A stretch of 64,000 nucleotides of DNA from an uncultured Collinsella sp. (GCA_900540985.1 UQIC01000003.1:40112-104111), one strand, 5' to 3'; shown: positions 49,610-61,942, numbered from the stretch's first letter. Translations and numbers: made by a program. Notes: generated by a model not told the origin, from the sequence alone.

Positions 49610-51064
49610 TTAACTCAAGTCCTCGCCATTTGATGCAATGACCTTTTGGTACCAGCAGAAGCTGTCCTTTCGGTAGCGATCGAACGTGCCTTTGCCCATA
49701 TCATCGGCATCGACATAAACAAAGCCATAGCGCTTCTTCATCTGCCCCGTCGAGGCCGACACCAAATCGATACAGCCCCACGGCGTGTATCCCATCAGGT
49801 CAACACCGTCCTCGACAATTGCATCGCGCAGCGCAAGAATATGCCTTCGCAGGTAATCAATATGATACGCATCGTGGACTTTGCCGTCTTCCAGCGCATC
49901 GAGTCCGCCCACACCGTTCTCGGCGATAAAGAGCGGAAGATGGTAACGATCGTGGTAGCCGGCAAGCGTCACGCGCAAACCCAGCGCATCGATCTGCCAC
50001 TTCCAGGCAGTCTCTTTATCCTTGAGGTACGGATTGCGCAACGTCGGGAACACGTTGCCCTCCGCCTTCTCGGCGATCACCTGATCATCGGCGCACACCA
50101 AGCGCGAGCAATAGTACGAGAACGAGATGAAGTCGACCGTATGCTCTGCCAGATACTCCGTATCGCCCGGCTCAAAGGGCACGTGAACACCCTCTTTCTC
50201 GAGTGCACGCAGCTTCCAAGCAGGATAGGCGCCCGCAGCCATCACGTCTGTGTAGAAGTAGCGGCCGCGGTCCTCCTCATACGCAAGCCATACGTCCTCG
50301 GGCGCACAACGGTACGGATAGGTCGCACCGGCAGCGACCATGCAACCCACCTTGTTTGCGGGATCGATCTTGTGCAGAATCTCGACAGCGCGAGCGCTCG
50401 CCATAAACATATGGTGCGAGAACGCCGCAGTCACGGCTGCACGGTCACGCTCATCCTCGAGCGTGACACCCGCGTTGAGATAGGACAGCGCCACGCTGTT
50501 GATCTCGTTGAACGTAAGCCAATAACGCACGAGGCCCTGGTACGCGCGTCCGACGGTCTCGACGTAGTGCGCATACCGCTCGATCATCTCTCGGCTTTGC
50601 CAGCCACCATAGCGCTCGACCAGAGCCAACGGATAGTCGTAGTGCGACAGCGTCACAAGCGGCTCGATTCCATGCTCGCGCAGCGCCTCGAATACCTGAC
50701 GGTAAAACTCCAAGCCCTCGCCGTTGGGCTCGGCCTCCATCCCTGTGGGAAAAATACGGCTCCAGCAAATTGAAAGACGCAGGCACTTAAAGCCCATCTC
50801 GGCAAAGAGCTCGACATCCTCGTGCCAATGATGGAAGAAGTCGTTGCCCCAGCGGCATGGATACAGCCTGTCCGGATCGTCCACGGGCTTTTGCCTGCCA
50901 AACATTACATCCCAGCGGTCGGAACCCTGTGGGATCAGGTCGGAGTGCGACATGCCGCGGCCGCCCTCGTTCCAGCCCCCTTCGGCCTGGTTGGCGGCGA
51001 GGGCACCACCCCACAAAAAGCCCTCGGGCATACCGGCGGCAGACGTTCTGTCAAAGTAACTCAT
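49610..51064 (-). CDS. 6-phospho-beta-glucosidase (GH1)
   Basis: A cytosolic retaining glycosidase of 484 residues that splits phosphorylated beta-glucosides delivered by the PTS. FLWGGALAANQAEGGW (about 16-31) is the GH1 opening motif, YWLTFNEIN (about 181-189) holds the acid/base Glu and FIAENGVGG (about 381-389) the nucleophile Glu. The segment GQMKKRYGFVYVD near the C-terminus supplies the Lys and Tyr that bind the 6-phosphate. The ATG at 51064 overlaps the end of the IIC gene (GAGGA upstream lies inside it), so translation is coupled. It is the last gene of the IIA-IIB-IIC operon. Confidence 0.95.
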   Translation of the reverse strand: MSYFDRTSAAGMPEGFLWGGALAANQAEGGWNEGGRGMSHSDLIPQGSDRWDVMFGRQKPVDDPDRLYPCRWGNDFFHHWHEDVELFAEMGFKCLRLSICWSRIFPTGMEAEPNGEGLEFYRQVFEALREHGIEPLVTLSHYDYPLALVERYGGWQSREMIERYAHYVETVGRAYQGLVRYWLTFNEINSVALSYLNAGVTLEDERDRAAVTAAFSHHMFMASARAVEILHKIDPANKVGCMVAAGATYPYRCAPEDVWLAYEEDRGRYFYTDVMAAGAYPAWKLRALEKEGVHVPFEPGDTEYLAEHTVDFISFSYYCSRLVCADDQVIAEKAEGNVFPTLRNPYLKDKETAWKWQIDALGLRVTLAGYHDRYHLPLFIAENGVGGLDALEDGKVHDAYHIDYLRRHILALRDAIVEDGVDLMGYTPWGCIDLVSASTGQMKKRYGFVYVDADDMGKGTFDRYRKDSFCWYQKVIASNGEDLS

Positions 51065-51065
51065 G

Positions 51066-52415
51066 CTACTCAGCATCCTCGGCAGAAGCTGCCGCGGCGT
51101 TCTCCTGCTCCTGAGCCAGGAGCTGGTTATCGTACACCTTAAAGAACGGGTACCAGACCACAGCCATGACCACGATCAAAACGATCGTAAACACCCAGAT
51201 GCGCGGGTCGAGGCACTGGACAAAGCCCTGAACGAAGATGGGGAACGTGCCGCTCACCAAGATGTAGAAGTTAGAGACAAGACCCAGTGAGACCGCACCC
51301 CAATACAGCAGGGCCGAGATCATGCCGCCTAGCACAAACGGAATCATGAGGATCGGGTTGAAGATGATGGGCGCGCCGAAGATCGCGGGCTCGGAGATAC
51401 GGAAGAAGCTCGGCACGATCGATGCCCTGCCAAATGCCTTGAGCTGCTGCGACTTTGCCCTAAACGCGCAGAGCGCCACAAAAGAGAACGTATTACCCGT
51501 GCCGCCGATGAGGTTGATGGCCAACGACATGAGCACCGGGTGGAACTCAAGCGGCTGCCCGGCAGCATAGAGCGAGGCGTTGGCGGCAAAGGCGGCAAGC
51601 GAGACCGGGGCGGTGATGGGCATTACGATCATGTTGCCGTGGACGCCAAAGCACCAAAACAGCAGCGTCATGAAGCAGATAAGCAGTGCGCCGGGCACAG
51701 AGTCAACTGCGACGGAAAGCGGGGCAGCGAGCAGCTTCTCGATAACCGAGGGGATGGACAGCGCGGGATCGATCATCTGGATCAGCAGGTTGCCGCCAAA
51801 GAAGATGAGGATGTTGGCGAGCATAGGTACGATGGCGCCAAAGGTTTCGGACAAAAACGGCGGCACGCCATCGGGCATCTTGATGGTGATGCCCTTGGTC
51901 TGGCAGAAGCGCGTGACCTCGACGGAGACCAAGGCAACGATGATGGCGGTAAACAGGCCCTGCGCACCCAGATAGGTGCAGGGGACCGCCTGGAGCACGG
52001 ACTCGTCAGCAAGCTGGTAGTAGGACGACGGCGCCGCGGCGATCAGGAACATCACCAGCGAGGTCATGCCGGCGTTAAGCTTGGGCATCTTGTAGGTGCC
52101 CGCCAGGTTATATGCGATTGCGAACGTCACGATCACCGACAGTATGCCCATCGTCATATTGAAGGGGATGAGCAGCGTGAGCTTATTGGCCGTCGCAAAA
52201 TCGAGCCAAGGGCCAAAGACGGACCAGAACCCGCCCTGCGCCACCAGGTCGGCCGTGACCGGCGGGTTGGCGAGGATCATAAAGACGGCAGATACCAAGA
52301 TGAAGCTGATCGCGCTCATAAAGCCCTTTTGCATGGAGGCAAAGTGGCGCTCGGTGCCGCAGAAATTGGCGATAGGGGTCAGTTTTTCCTGAAGCAGGGT
52401 CATGAACTTCTCCAT
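51066..52415 (-). CDS. PTS lactose/cellobiose-family IIC component
   Basis: The sugar channel of a cellobiose-type PTS, 449 residues and about ten helices. MEKFMTLLQEKLTPIANF is the typical cytoplasmic N-terminus. FWCFGVHGNMIVMPI (about 258-272) and FFRISEPAIFGAPIIFNP (about 345-362) are family signatures, the latter containing the conserved Glu of the substrate site. A soluble Ala/Glu-rich tail ends the protein. TTAGGAGG precedes the ATG. It follows IIB by 9 bases. Confidence 0.95.
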   Translation of the reverse strand: MEKFMTLLQEKLTPIANFCGTERHFASMQKGFMSAISFILVSAVFMILANPPVTADLVAQGGFWSVFGPWLDFATANKLTLLIPFNMTMGILSVIVTFAIAYNLAGTYKMPKLNAGMTSLVMFLIAAAPSSYYQLADESVLQAVPCTYLGAQGLFTAIIVALVSVEVTRFCQTKGITIKMPDGVPPFLSETFGAIVPMLANILIFFGGNLLIQMIDPALSIPSVIEKLLAAPLSVAVDSVPGALLICFMTLLFWCFGVHGNMIVMPITAPVSLAAFAANASLYAAGQPLEFHPVLMSLAINLIGGTGNTFSFVALCAFRAKSQQLKAFGRASIVPSFFRISEPAIFGAPIIFNPILMIPFVLGGMISALLYWGAVSLGLVSNFYILVSGTFPIFVQGFVQCLDPRIWVFTIVLIVVMAVVWYPFFKVYDNQLLAQEQENAAAASAEDAE

Positions 52416-52424
52416 GGTCGCCTC

Positions 52425-52718
52425 CTAACCCAACAGCGACTGGGCGAGTGCCAGCACGTTGGCGGCGTTGCCCATGCCGTAGTCCTGTGCGGGGATGACC
52501 GCGGTCGGCTTACCGCTCCCCTGCTTGACGGTGTTGAGCTGGTAGGACACCTGCGGCCCCAAGAGCAGCACGTCATAATTGGCGCACGTCTCCTGATACT
52601 CGCCGATACCCACCGCATCGATATCGAGCTCGATGCCGTTTTGCTCCGCATATTTCTCGAGTTTCTTCATCAGAATGCTTGTAGACAGACCAGCTGCGCA
52701 AACAAGAAGGATCTTCAT
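52425..52718 (-). CDS. PTS lactose/cellobiose-family IIB component
   Basis: The cytosolic phosphotransfer subunit has 97 residues. MKILLVCAAGLSTSILMKKL contains the phospho-cysteine (Cys7) in the P-loop CAAGLSTS, and YDVLLLGPQVSYQL matches the family. The start at 52718 is taken because AAGGGA lies 8 bases upstream. It receives phosphate from the IIA encoded just upstream and hands it to the sugar at IIC. Confidence 0.95.
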   Translation of the reverse strand: MKILLVCAAGLSTSILMKKLEKYAEQNGIELDIDAVGIGEYQETCANYDVLLLGPQVSYQLNTVKQGSGKPTAVIPAQDYGMGNAANVLALAQSLLG

Positions 52719-52764
52719 AAGGGATTCCCTTCGCATTGATTGGTTGGATAGTCACCGCACGCCG

Positions 52765-53091
52765 CTAGGCGTTCTTGGTTGCAGTGCACTCATACAGGCA
52801 GATCAGCTCCTGCACGAGCTCCTGAGCAAGCATGGAGCACATGAGGTGGTCCTGAGCATGGACCAGCAACACATCCACCGACAGATGCTCGCCCGCTGCC
52901 TCAGTCGAAAGCAGCTGCGTTTGGATGTGGTGAGCCTTGATTCCCGCATCCTTTGACTGCTTCATGAGTTTGGCGGCGGCGTCAAAATCCCCCGCTTTTG
53001 CCTTTTCAAGGGCTTCGAAGGCAAGGCTGCGTGCCTCTCCCGCTGCAGCGACCAGCTGAAACGAAACCATCTCGGTTCCCTGATCGTCCAT
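52765..53091 (-). CDS. PTS lactose/cellobiose-family IIA component
   Basis: A three-helix, trimeric phosphocarrier of 108 residues. VSFQLVAAAGEARSLAFEAL opens helix 1, and the phospho-histidine is in LLVHAQDHLM (about His78), followed by the conserved DHLM. AGAGGAG lies 7 bases before the ATG. It is the first gene of the IIA-IIB-IIC-glucosidase operon, 119 bases after the PRD regulator. Confidence 0.95.
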   Translation of the reverse strand: MDDQGTEMVSFQLVAAAGEARSLAFEALEKAKAGDFDAAAKLMKQSKDAGIKAHHIQTQLLSTEAAGEHLSVDVLLVHAQDHLMCSMLAQELVQELICLYECTATKNA

Positions 53092-53210
53092 AACGGTCTC
53101 CTCTCCCGTGATGTTTGGTTTGTACTTGAATATTCGAAACGCCTATCTCCCGCCCGCAATCCTCGAGGTTTATTGCAGGTAGACAGACAGGGTTATCGAC
53201 AAAAGAAGTC

Positions 53211-55106
53211 TTAAGCCGTATGCGCTTGCACAAGCGCCATCAGCTCATGCCAGGACCGGCGCTCGCGTAGGCGCTCGACCCCCTGGCGGTCCATAAAGAT
53301 CTCGGCGAGCAGTGAGCTCAAGATCCGCGCCTCATCGCCGCCCGACCGGGCAAACGACACCATAAAGACGATATCGACCTCATGGCCGTATTCGTCCCAA
53401 AGAATGGGATGTTCGAGCAGGCCCACGGTAACAAAGGCCTCGGCGCTCAAGGGATGCATCCCATGGGGCATGGCTACCCCATTGCCAAACGAGGTGGCAC
53501 TCGCGCTCTCGCGCTCGGCGACCTCTTGGGCAAACTGGGCATCGACACGGCCGCTCTCGACGGCGCGCTCGGAGAGATATCGGAGAACGGCCTGCTTCGA
53601 CGACGCCTCAACGCGGTTGAAGAACAGGGCACGGCTAAAGAAAGAGCTTACGGAGTCCGATTGCGCAGTGTCGTCGCTCAGCACCTTGCGGATAGCGTTG
53701 ACATCGCTCGTCTCCAAGAAGAAATCGGCCTCGCGGACGGGCACGGGCAACTTGACGTTGAGCGGCACCGTTGTGAACACGTAGTCGATGTGCGAAAAAT
53801 CGAACGTTCCCACGCGGGCGACATCGCATGTCTCAATCGAATCGATATACATGCCAAACTGCTTGCGGTACTGGTGCTCGAGCATACGGGCGCTTCCCGC
53901 TCCCGAGGCGCACACGATCAGGATGCGCTTGCGACGCGGCTGGTCGGCTTGCTGCTCGAGGGCCAGGGCAAATGCCATGGCGATGTAGCCGAGCTCTTCA
54001 TCAGAGGGCTGGCTGCCAAAATGACGCTCGAGTACCTGCGAGGTGCCAGCTGCCATCGAATAGGCCAACGGAAACCTCGTCTTGATATCGGGCAGCATGG
54101 GGTTATCCATATGCATGTGATATTCAAGGCGATAGCCCAGAGGGCCGATATGCCGAGCAAGGTTCATGCGAAGTTCAAGATCGCCGCTAAAGTCAAACCT
54201 AAACTCATCGTTGACCGCACGTACCATCTCGGAAGCAATCTCCCACATCTCGTCCGAGATAACGGCAGAGCCCTTCTCGGGCACGCCCGTGCCCCTGCCG
54301 AGCAAATGGATTGCGATAAAGGCAACCTCTTCTCGGGGCATGCTCACGCCCAGGGCATCCTTGATGTTTGCGGCAATCTGGAAAGCCGCGGCGTATTCGC
54401 GCGTTCCCTCCAGTTTTTGAACGTCCGATTCTGCAGCTGGGACATAGCAGCCCTGCTCGATGCGGCCAAGAGCAATGTAAAGATGCATGATGAGATTGCG
54501 GGATGCCAGCGAGCTCACCGTGACGGGCGAGGCCGTCAGGGCATCGTCCACACATGCGGCGATGGCCCGCAGGCGCTCGGCGAGCTTTGCATCGTCGGTG
54601 TCGGGCAACACGGGCCTCACCAGCGAGGCCAGGCACAGGCGCCGTTGTGACTCCCCGCCCGCAACGCGGATTCCGTAGCGTGGGCGCTTTTCGAGCGTTA
54701 AGTCAAATTGGGCGAGTTTCTGCTCTACCAGACGCATGTCATTGGACAGAGTCCGCGCCGAAACGTAGAGTAAATCCGCATACTCCTCAATCGTCACCCA
54801 CTGGGACCGCATGAGGAGGTCGTTAAGAAGGAAGGACACACGGCCATCGCGCGTATCAGGAATGCCCGGATGGGCCAGAGCCGCACCGTCTAGCAAGCGA
54901 GCAAGCTCATCTGCACGTGCAACATCGATACGATACTGCCCCTTGCTGCCAACGATGCGTGCAACCCCTGCAAGGCTGTCGTTTGTGCGATGGATATAGT
55001 TTCTCACGGCGCGCTCGCTTACCTCGAGACGCTTGGCAAGTACCGCGACAGCGACAGGCTGAGCGTCCTCGATCATATTTACAAGCTGCTTGACGCGAGC
55101 ATCCAT
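53211..55106 (-). CDS. PRD-containing transcriptional activator with EIIB- and EIIA-like domains (LicR/ManR type)
   Basis: The protein has 631 residues. Domains in order: HTH (ERAVRNYIHRTND, about 28-40), a second Mga-like HTH (about 98-150, LLYVSARTLSNDMRLVEQKL), PRD1 (about 185-290) with RNLIMHLYIALGRIEQG and VAFIAIHLLGRG, PRD2 (about 295-400) with RMNLARHIGPLGYRLEY, an EIIB-like domain (ILIVCASGAGSARMLEHQY, about 403-421) and an EIIA-like domain (about 490-630) with the phospho-His in VAMPHGMHP. Such proteins activate sugar PTS operons. Phosphorylation by HPr, or by their own PTS, reports on sugar supply. It precedes the cellobiose-type PTS operon in the same direction and surely controls it. 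Confidence 0.92.
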   Translation of the reverse strand: MDARVKQLVNMIEDAQPVAVAVLAKRLEVSERAVRNYIHRTNDSLAGVARIVGSKGQYRIDVARADELARLLDGAALAHPGIPDTRDGRVSFLLNDLLMRSQWVTIEEYADLLYVSARTLSNDMRLVEQKLAQFDLTLEKRPRYGIRVAGGESQRRLCLASLVRPVLPDTDDAKLAERLRAIAACVDDALTASPVTVSSLASRNLIMHLYIALGRIEQGCYVPAAESDVQKLEGTREYAAAFQIAANIKDALGVSMPREEVAFIAIHLLGRGTGVPEKGSAVISDEMWEIASEMVRAVNDEFRFDFSGDLELRMNLARHIGPLGYRLEYHMHMDNPMLPDIKTRFPLAYSMAAGTSQVLERHFGSQPSDEELGYIAMAFALALEQQADQPRRKRILIVCASGAGSARMLEHQYRKQFGMYIDSIETCDVARVGTFDFSHIDYVFTTVPLNVKLPVPVREADFFLETSDVNAIRKVLSDDTAQSDSVSSFFSRALFFNRVEASSKQAVLRYLSERAVESGRVDAQFAQEVAERESASATSFGNGVAMPHGMHPLSAEAFVTVGLLEHPILWDEYGHEVDIVFMVSFARSGGDEARILSSLLAEIFMDRQGVERLRERRSWHELMALVQAHTA

Positions 55107-55255
55107 GTCCTCCTCCTTTCCCTGCGTCTAGTCTAACGCGGTAAAGAATGACACTCCACGTCGCGCTCGTTCCGCCAACTCGGAACAGGTTGCGGGGAGT
55201 CCAGCTGAGCTATGGAGAGCCTGGGGAGAGGGCCCGAAAGCAATGCGTCGGTGTG

Positions 55256-55354
55256 AGATGCGCTTTCCGCAGTCATTGGGGACAGATTTAAATTAGTAGT
55301 CATTGAGGACGTTCTTGTTTGACTAGTCGTTTAAGAACGTCCCCAATGACTACT
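55256..55354. repeat. GATGCGCTTTCCGCAG motif, GGGGACAG unit and TAGTCATT hairpin
   Basis: GAGATGCGCTTTCCGCAGTC (55256-55275) runs into ATTGGGGACAGATTTAAATTAG, followed by a hairpin with 22-bp arms (55295-55316 with 55333-55354, one mismatch) almost identical to 8959-9014. The 55107-55255 stretch shows nothing recognisable. Confidence 0.75.
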
Positions 55355-55380
55355 CACCCATCGGGGACTAGGTAAATAGC

Positions 55381-55412
55381 AAAAGCCCCGCAGTCGGAGC
55401 GGACTGCGGAGC
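55381..55412 (-). terminator. Terminator of the carbamate kinase gene
   Basis: The minus-strand GCTCCGCAGTCC forms a stem with GGACTGCGGGGC-type complement around CGCTCC and is followed by TTTTGC, 66 bases after the stop. Confidence 0.78.
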
Positions 55413-55478
55413 TCATGAAGAGAGGCTAGTTTGTGGGCGTCTTGTCTGGCGCCCACGAGAGAGGCAATGGAGTAGAGG

Positions 55479-56441
55479 CTACTCGTGGATGCGGGTACCG
55501 GAGAGACCGGCCATGGTCTCGGCGGCCTTGTCCAGAGCACCGATGATGCAGGTGCGGCCCTTGCGAGAACGGGCGAACTTGATGGCAGCGCGGACCTTGG
55601 GCTCCATGGAACCCTTGCCGAACTGGCCCTCGTCGGCCAGGCGCTCGGCCTCGTCGGCGGTGAGGTCCTCGAGCTCCTCCTGGTTGGGCTTGCCAAAGTT
55701 GATGGCGACATGCTCAACGGCGGTCAGCAGGAACAGAACGTCAGCGTCGCAATCCTCGGCCAGCAGCTCGCCGCCCAGGTCCTTGTCGATGACGGCGGGA
55801 ACGCCCTTGTAGCAGCCCTTGTTCTCGTAGTCGCGGACGACGGGGATGCCGCCGCCACCGCAGGCGATGACGATGAACTCGTTGTCGAGCAGGTTGAGGA
55901 TGGAGTCAGCCTCGACGATCTTCTTGGGATCGGGGGAAGCGACGACGCGACGCCAGCCGCGGCCGGAATCCTCGACGAAGACCTTGGAGGGATCCTCGGC
56001 CATGAACTCCTTGGCCTGCTCCTCGGTGTAGAAGGGGCCGATCGGCTTGGTCGGGTTCTTGAACGCGGGATCGTCCGGGTCGCACTCGATCTGGGTGACG
56101 ACGGTGGCGGCGTGCCAACGCTTATAGCGCTTGTGCATCTCGCGACCGATGCCCTGCTGCAGGTGATAGCCAATGTAGCCCTGGGACATTGCGCCGCACT
56201 CGGGCAGCGGCATCTCGGGGGTGCCGATGGCGTCGTGGGCAGCGGCAAAGGCGTTCTGGATCATGCCGACCTGCGGGCCATTGCCGTGGGTGATGATGAT
56301 CTCGTTACCCTGCTCGATGAGGCCGAGGAGAGCGTGGGCGGTGTTGCTCACGGCCTCGATCTGCTCGACGGGGTTGTTGCCGAGGGCGTTGCCGCCAAGG
56401 GCGACGACAATACGATCGGGCTTGCCAAGAGGCTTAGACAT
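55479..56441 (-). CDS. arcC: Carbamate kinase
   Basis: A cytosolic enzyme of 320 residues that makes ATP from carbamoyl phosphate and ADP. RIVVALGGNALGNNPVEQ (about 10-27) is the N-terminal phosphate-binding motif, ITHGNGPQVGMI (about 50-61) the substrate loop and FIVIACGGGGIPVV (about 210-223) the third glycine-rich loop. AAIDKDLGGE-like VIDKDLGGELLAE follows. The start at 56441 has GAAAGGA upstream. No arcA or arcB is adjacent, so carbamoyl phosphate may come from another catabolic route, such as agmatine, allantoin or citrulline breakdown. The identification itself is firm. Confidence 0.95.
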   Translation of the reverse strand: MSKPLGKPDRIVVALGGNALGNNPVEQIEAVSNTAHALLGLIEQGNEIIITHGNGPQVGMIQNAFAAAHDAIGTPEMPLPECGAMSQGYIGYHLQQGIGREMHKRYKRWHAATVVTQIECDPDDPAFKNPTKPIGPFYTEEQAKEFMAEDPSKVFVEDSGRGWRRVVASPDPKKIVEADSILNLLDNEFIVIACGGGGIPVVRDYENKGCYKGVPAVIDKDLGGELLAEDCDADVLFLLTAVEHVAINFGKPNQEELEDLTADEAERLADEGQFGKGSMEPKVRAAIKFARSRKGRTCIIGALDKAAETMAGLSGTRIHE

Positions 56442-56928
56442 TGCTGGAATCCTTTCTGTAAAAGGCCTACAACCCATTAATAACCCGCGTCCGTGCAATA
56501 CGCGAGTTTATTAAGGTTTATATTCTCTTTATCGCTCATTTTATTCATTTTGGAAATAGTTGAACGGTGAACGGTCGCTTTTACCCGCCCAGCGTAAAGA
56601 AGCCCAGCTCAAGCATATCTACGTCATTTACGTGCAACTTTATTTTAATAGAGCAGGGATTAGACCAGATTATGCAAACTATATCTTTGCTAAACACAAA
56701 ACGGACAGCGCACTATCTTACTCGCACTATACGAGATTCTATGCACTTCTAAGACGAGTATGCACCCCGACAAAAACAAGGGGCATTTCATCCATCAATA
56801 AGAATAACGGTCGCTCTGCGTCATACCGCAAACGCGTGATGGCGGTGCGCAGGGTCGGCATATGGCTAAGAAAAATGAAATTCGATATTGTGCTAACGTT
56901 TGCAGCATGATACTTTAGCGAAGAACAG
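56442..56928. other. AT-rich intergenic stretch
   Basis: About 490 bases, visibly richer in A and T than any neighbour. The only sizeable open frame (56560-56910, plus strand, TTG start) has no ribosome binding site and resembles no family I know, so no gene is called. No tRNA, hairpin repeat or terminator is seen. It may be foreign DNA or a long promoter region. Confidence 0.45.
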
Positions 56929-57040
56929 TACGGGCTGGGGCGACAGACACCTGTCGTGAAGTTTGGGTTTGGCGACCCCGTAGCTGTCTTCTCCTTTATC
57001 CGCCAGCGAACCCCTTGAGCGACGGATTGAGGAGGTCCTT
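56929..57040 (+). promoter_or_regulatory. Possible structured leader of the DUF3830 gene
   Basis: TACGGG (56929-56934) can pair with CCCGTA (56977-56982), enclosing the perfect hairpin CGACAG-ACAC-CTGTCG (56941-56956). ATCCG (56999-57003) can pair with CGGAT (57023-57027) just before the ribosome binding site GAGGAGG. This could be a riboswitch-like leader; I cannot match it to a known class. Confidence 0.35.
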
Positions 57041-57043
57041 ACT

Positions 57044-57460
57044 ATGACAAAAATGCTCAAGATCACGCTGAATGGCGAGACGTTTCTCGCCGACATGCTC
57101 TGGGACAAGGCTCCCGAAGCATGCAAGCTGTTCGAATCGTCCTGTCCGGTCGAGTCGCGTATCTTCTCGGCCAAGATCTGCGATGCCGAGGTAACCTATC
57201 CCGTTTCGGGTCCCATCGCCAACTACGAGCACATCGAGAACCCCGTCTTTCACGAGCCGGCGGGCGCAGTGAGCTGGTACGGCGGCTGGTCGTCGGTCTG
57301 CATCTTCTTTGACGTCTGCGAGCCGTTTGGCACCTGTAACATGTTCGCCCGCATCTGCGAAGCTGACCGCAAGCGCTTTGCCGCCGCCTGCCGCAATGTC
57401 TGGGACAACCAGGGCATGTACATTAAAAACGAAATCGTCGAGATCGAAGCGGAGGCCTAA
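57044..57460 (+). CDS. DUF3830 family protein
   Basis: The protein has 138 residues. It opens MTKMLKITLNGETFLADMLW, with KAPEACKLFESSCPVES and YGGWSSVCIFFDVCEPFG further on, matching the small cyclophilin-like DUF3830/DUF3225-type proteins found near amidase and nitrogen-catabolism genes. No catalytic residues are known. GAGGAGG precedes the ATG by about 8 bases. The next gene starts 2 bases after the stop, so the two form an operon. It lies next to carbamate kinase but is oriented away from it. Confidence 0.65.
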   Translation: MTKMLKITLNGETFLADMLWDKAPEACKLFESSCPVESRIFSAKICDAEVTYPVSGPIANYEHIENPVFHEPAGAVSWYGGWSSVCIFFDVCEPFGTCNMFARICEADRKRFAAACRNVWDNQGMYIKNEIVEIEAEA

Positions 57461-57462
57461 AG

Positions 57463-57987
57463 ATGATGGATATCAACACCCTGCTCACGCTCGACCTTGC
57501 CGAGTACACCACTGCACTTGAGGCCCTCGCCGATCAAATGATGCTCGAGGAGCCCCGCGACATCGACTACATGCGCCGCCGCAAGCTCGACACCGGCCGC
57601 GAGTTCGCAGTCTGGAACTTCACCGTCGGCTACTGTATGAACGCGGCCGACGCCCTCTCCCTCTTGCGTGCCCAGGCAACCGAAAACGTCAACGGCGATA
57701 CCGCCGACCTAGCGACCCTCAACAACAGCGCCACGCGCCTATGCGACTGGTTCTCGGGCGCCTTCGACGTTACCGGCAAGATGGACGACACGACCGCCAT
57801 CCTCGCCCGCTGCCGCGATCTCTACGACCAGGTAGAGACTCACGATCAGTTTGCCGCCCTCACCCGCGCCACCGAGCGCTATCTGGTACAGCTGCAGTTT
57901 TGGGTCGATCGCCAGATTCCCTGGCCGGCCATCAGCGACCTGGTCCACGGCTACCGTCTGCGCACCGAAACCGGCGAGACAAGGTAA
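57463..57987 (+). CDS. Uncharacterised helical protein, partner of DUF3830 gene
   Basis: The protein has 174 residues, predicted largely helical and acidic, with no membrane segment or recognised motif. Examples are TLDLAEYTTALEALADQMML and ATRLCDWFSGAFDVTGKM. GGAGG, inside the end of the DUF3830 gene, lies 7 bases before the ATG, so the genes are coupled. The function is unknown. A cluster of hairpin repeats follows its stop codon. Confidence 0.65.
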   Translation: MMDINTLLTLDLAEYTTALEALADQMMLEEPRDIDYMRRRKLDTGREFAVWNFTVGYCMNAADALSLLRAQATENVNGDTADLATLNNSATRLCDWFSGAFDVTGKMDDTTAILARCRDLYDQVETHDQFAALTRATERYLVQLQFWVDRQIPWPAISDLVHGYRLRTETGETR

Positions 57988-58040
57988 GCCAAGCAAGTAG
58001 CGCCAACAACGTCCCGCTGCGGAACCAAAATTAGTAATCA

Positions 58041-58198
58041 GAGGGCTGGAGACGCCAACAACAGCGTCCCCAGCCCTCTCCATAGTGCTGCGCGTTTCGC
58101 GCCAAAGGCGCGAAAAAGCAAGGGGATAAGAAGTCGCAACAACCACGCGCCCATCCATCCCCAAAGTGGCGCGAGGTTTCGCGGCAAAGCCGCGAAAC
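58041..58198. repeat. Hairpin cluster with two covarying TTTCGCGNC units
   Basis: GAGGGCTGG-A-GACGC pairs with GCGTC-C-CCAGCCCTC (58041-58078). Two related units follow about 80 bases apart: TTTCGCGCC-AAA-GGCGCGAAA (58095-58115) and GTTTCGCGGC-AAA-GCCGCGAAAC (58176-58198). Each is followed by AGC..AAGGGGA and, 20 bases later, ACAACCACG. The arms differ in compensating positions. No gene is seen. Confidence 0.7.
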
Positions 58199-58268
58199 AG
58201 CGAAGGGGACAAAAGCCCCCCACAACCACGTCCTTCATCCGCCATCACATCCGAGGACGTAGTCGTAG

Positions 58269-58391
58269 CAGGATCTGAGGGCTAACCTTTGCGGACACTC
58301 CGCAGGACGAAAGAACCCCCGCCGCACGTAGTGCGCAGCGGGGGTTCTTTCATGTCCGAGGACGTCCGCGAAGGTTAGCCCTCAGATCCTG
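58269..58391. terminator. Long palindrome with embedded bidirectional terminator
   Basis: Arms 58269-58296 and 58364-58391 (CAGGATCTGAGGGCTAACC...) pair over 28 bases with one G-T. Inside lies AAAGAACCCCCGC/GCGGGGGTTCTTT (58310-58322 with 58338-58350). It separates two convergent genes and probably ends both transcripts. Confidence 0.8.
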
Positions 58392-58402
58392 CGGTGGGAG
58401 AC

Positions 58403-61942
<3,540 letters not shown>

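Noticed and set aside
49610..55106. BglG-type RNA antiterminator controlling the cellobiose-type operon
   Set aside because: The regulator has two DNA-binding HTH regions and EIIB/EIIA domains, not the small RNA-binding domain of BglG; it should act as a DNA-binding activator.
56560..56910. 116-codon open frame in the AT-rich stretch
   Set aside because: TTG start without ribosome binding site and no recognisable family; kept only as an unassigned region.
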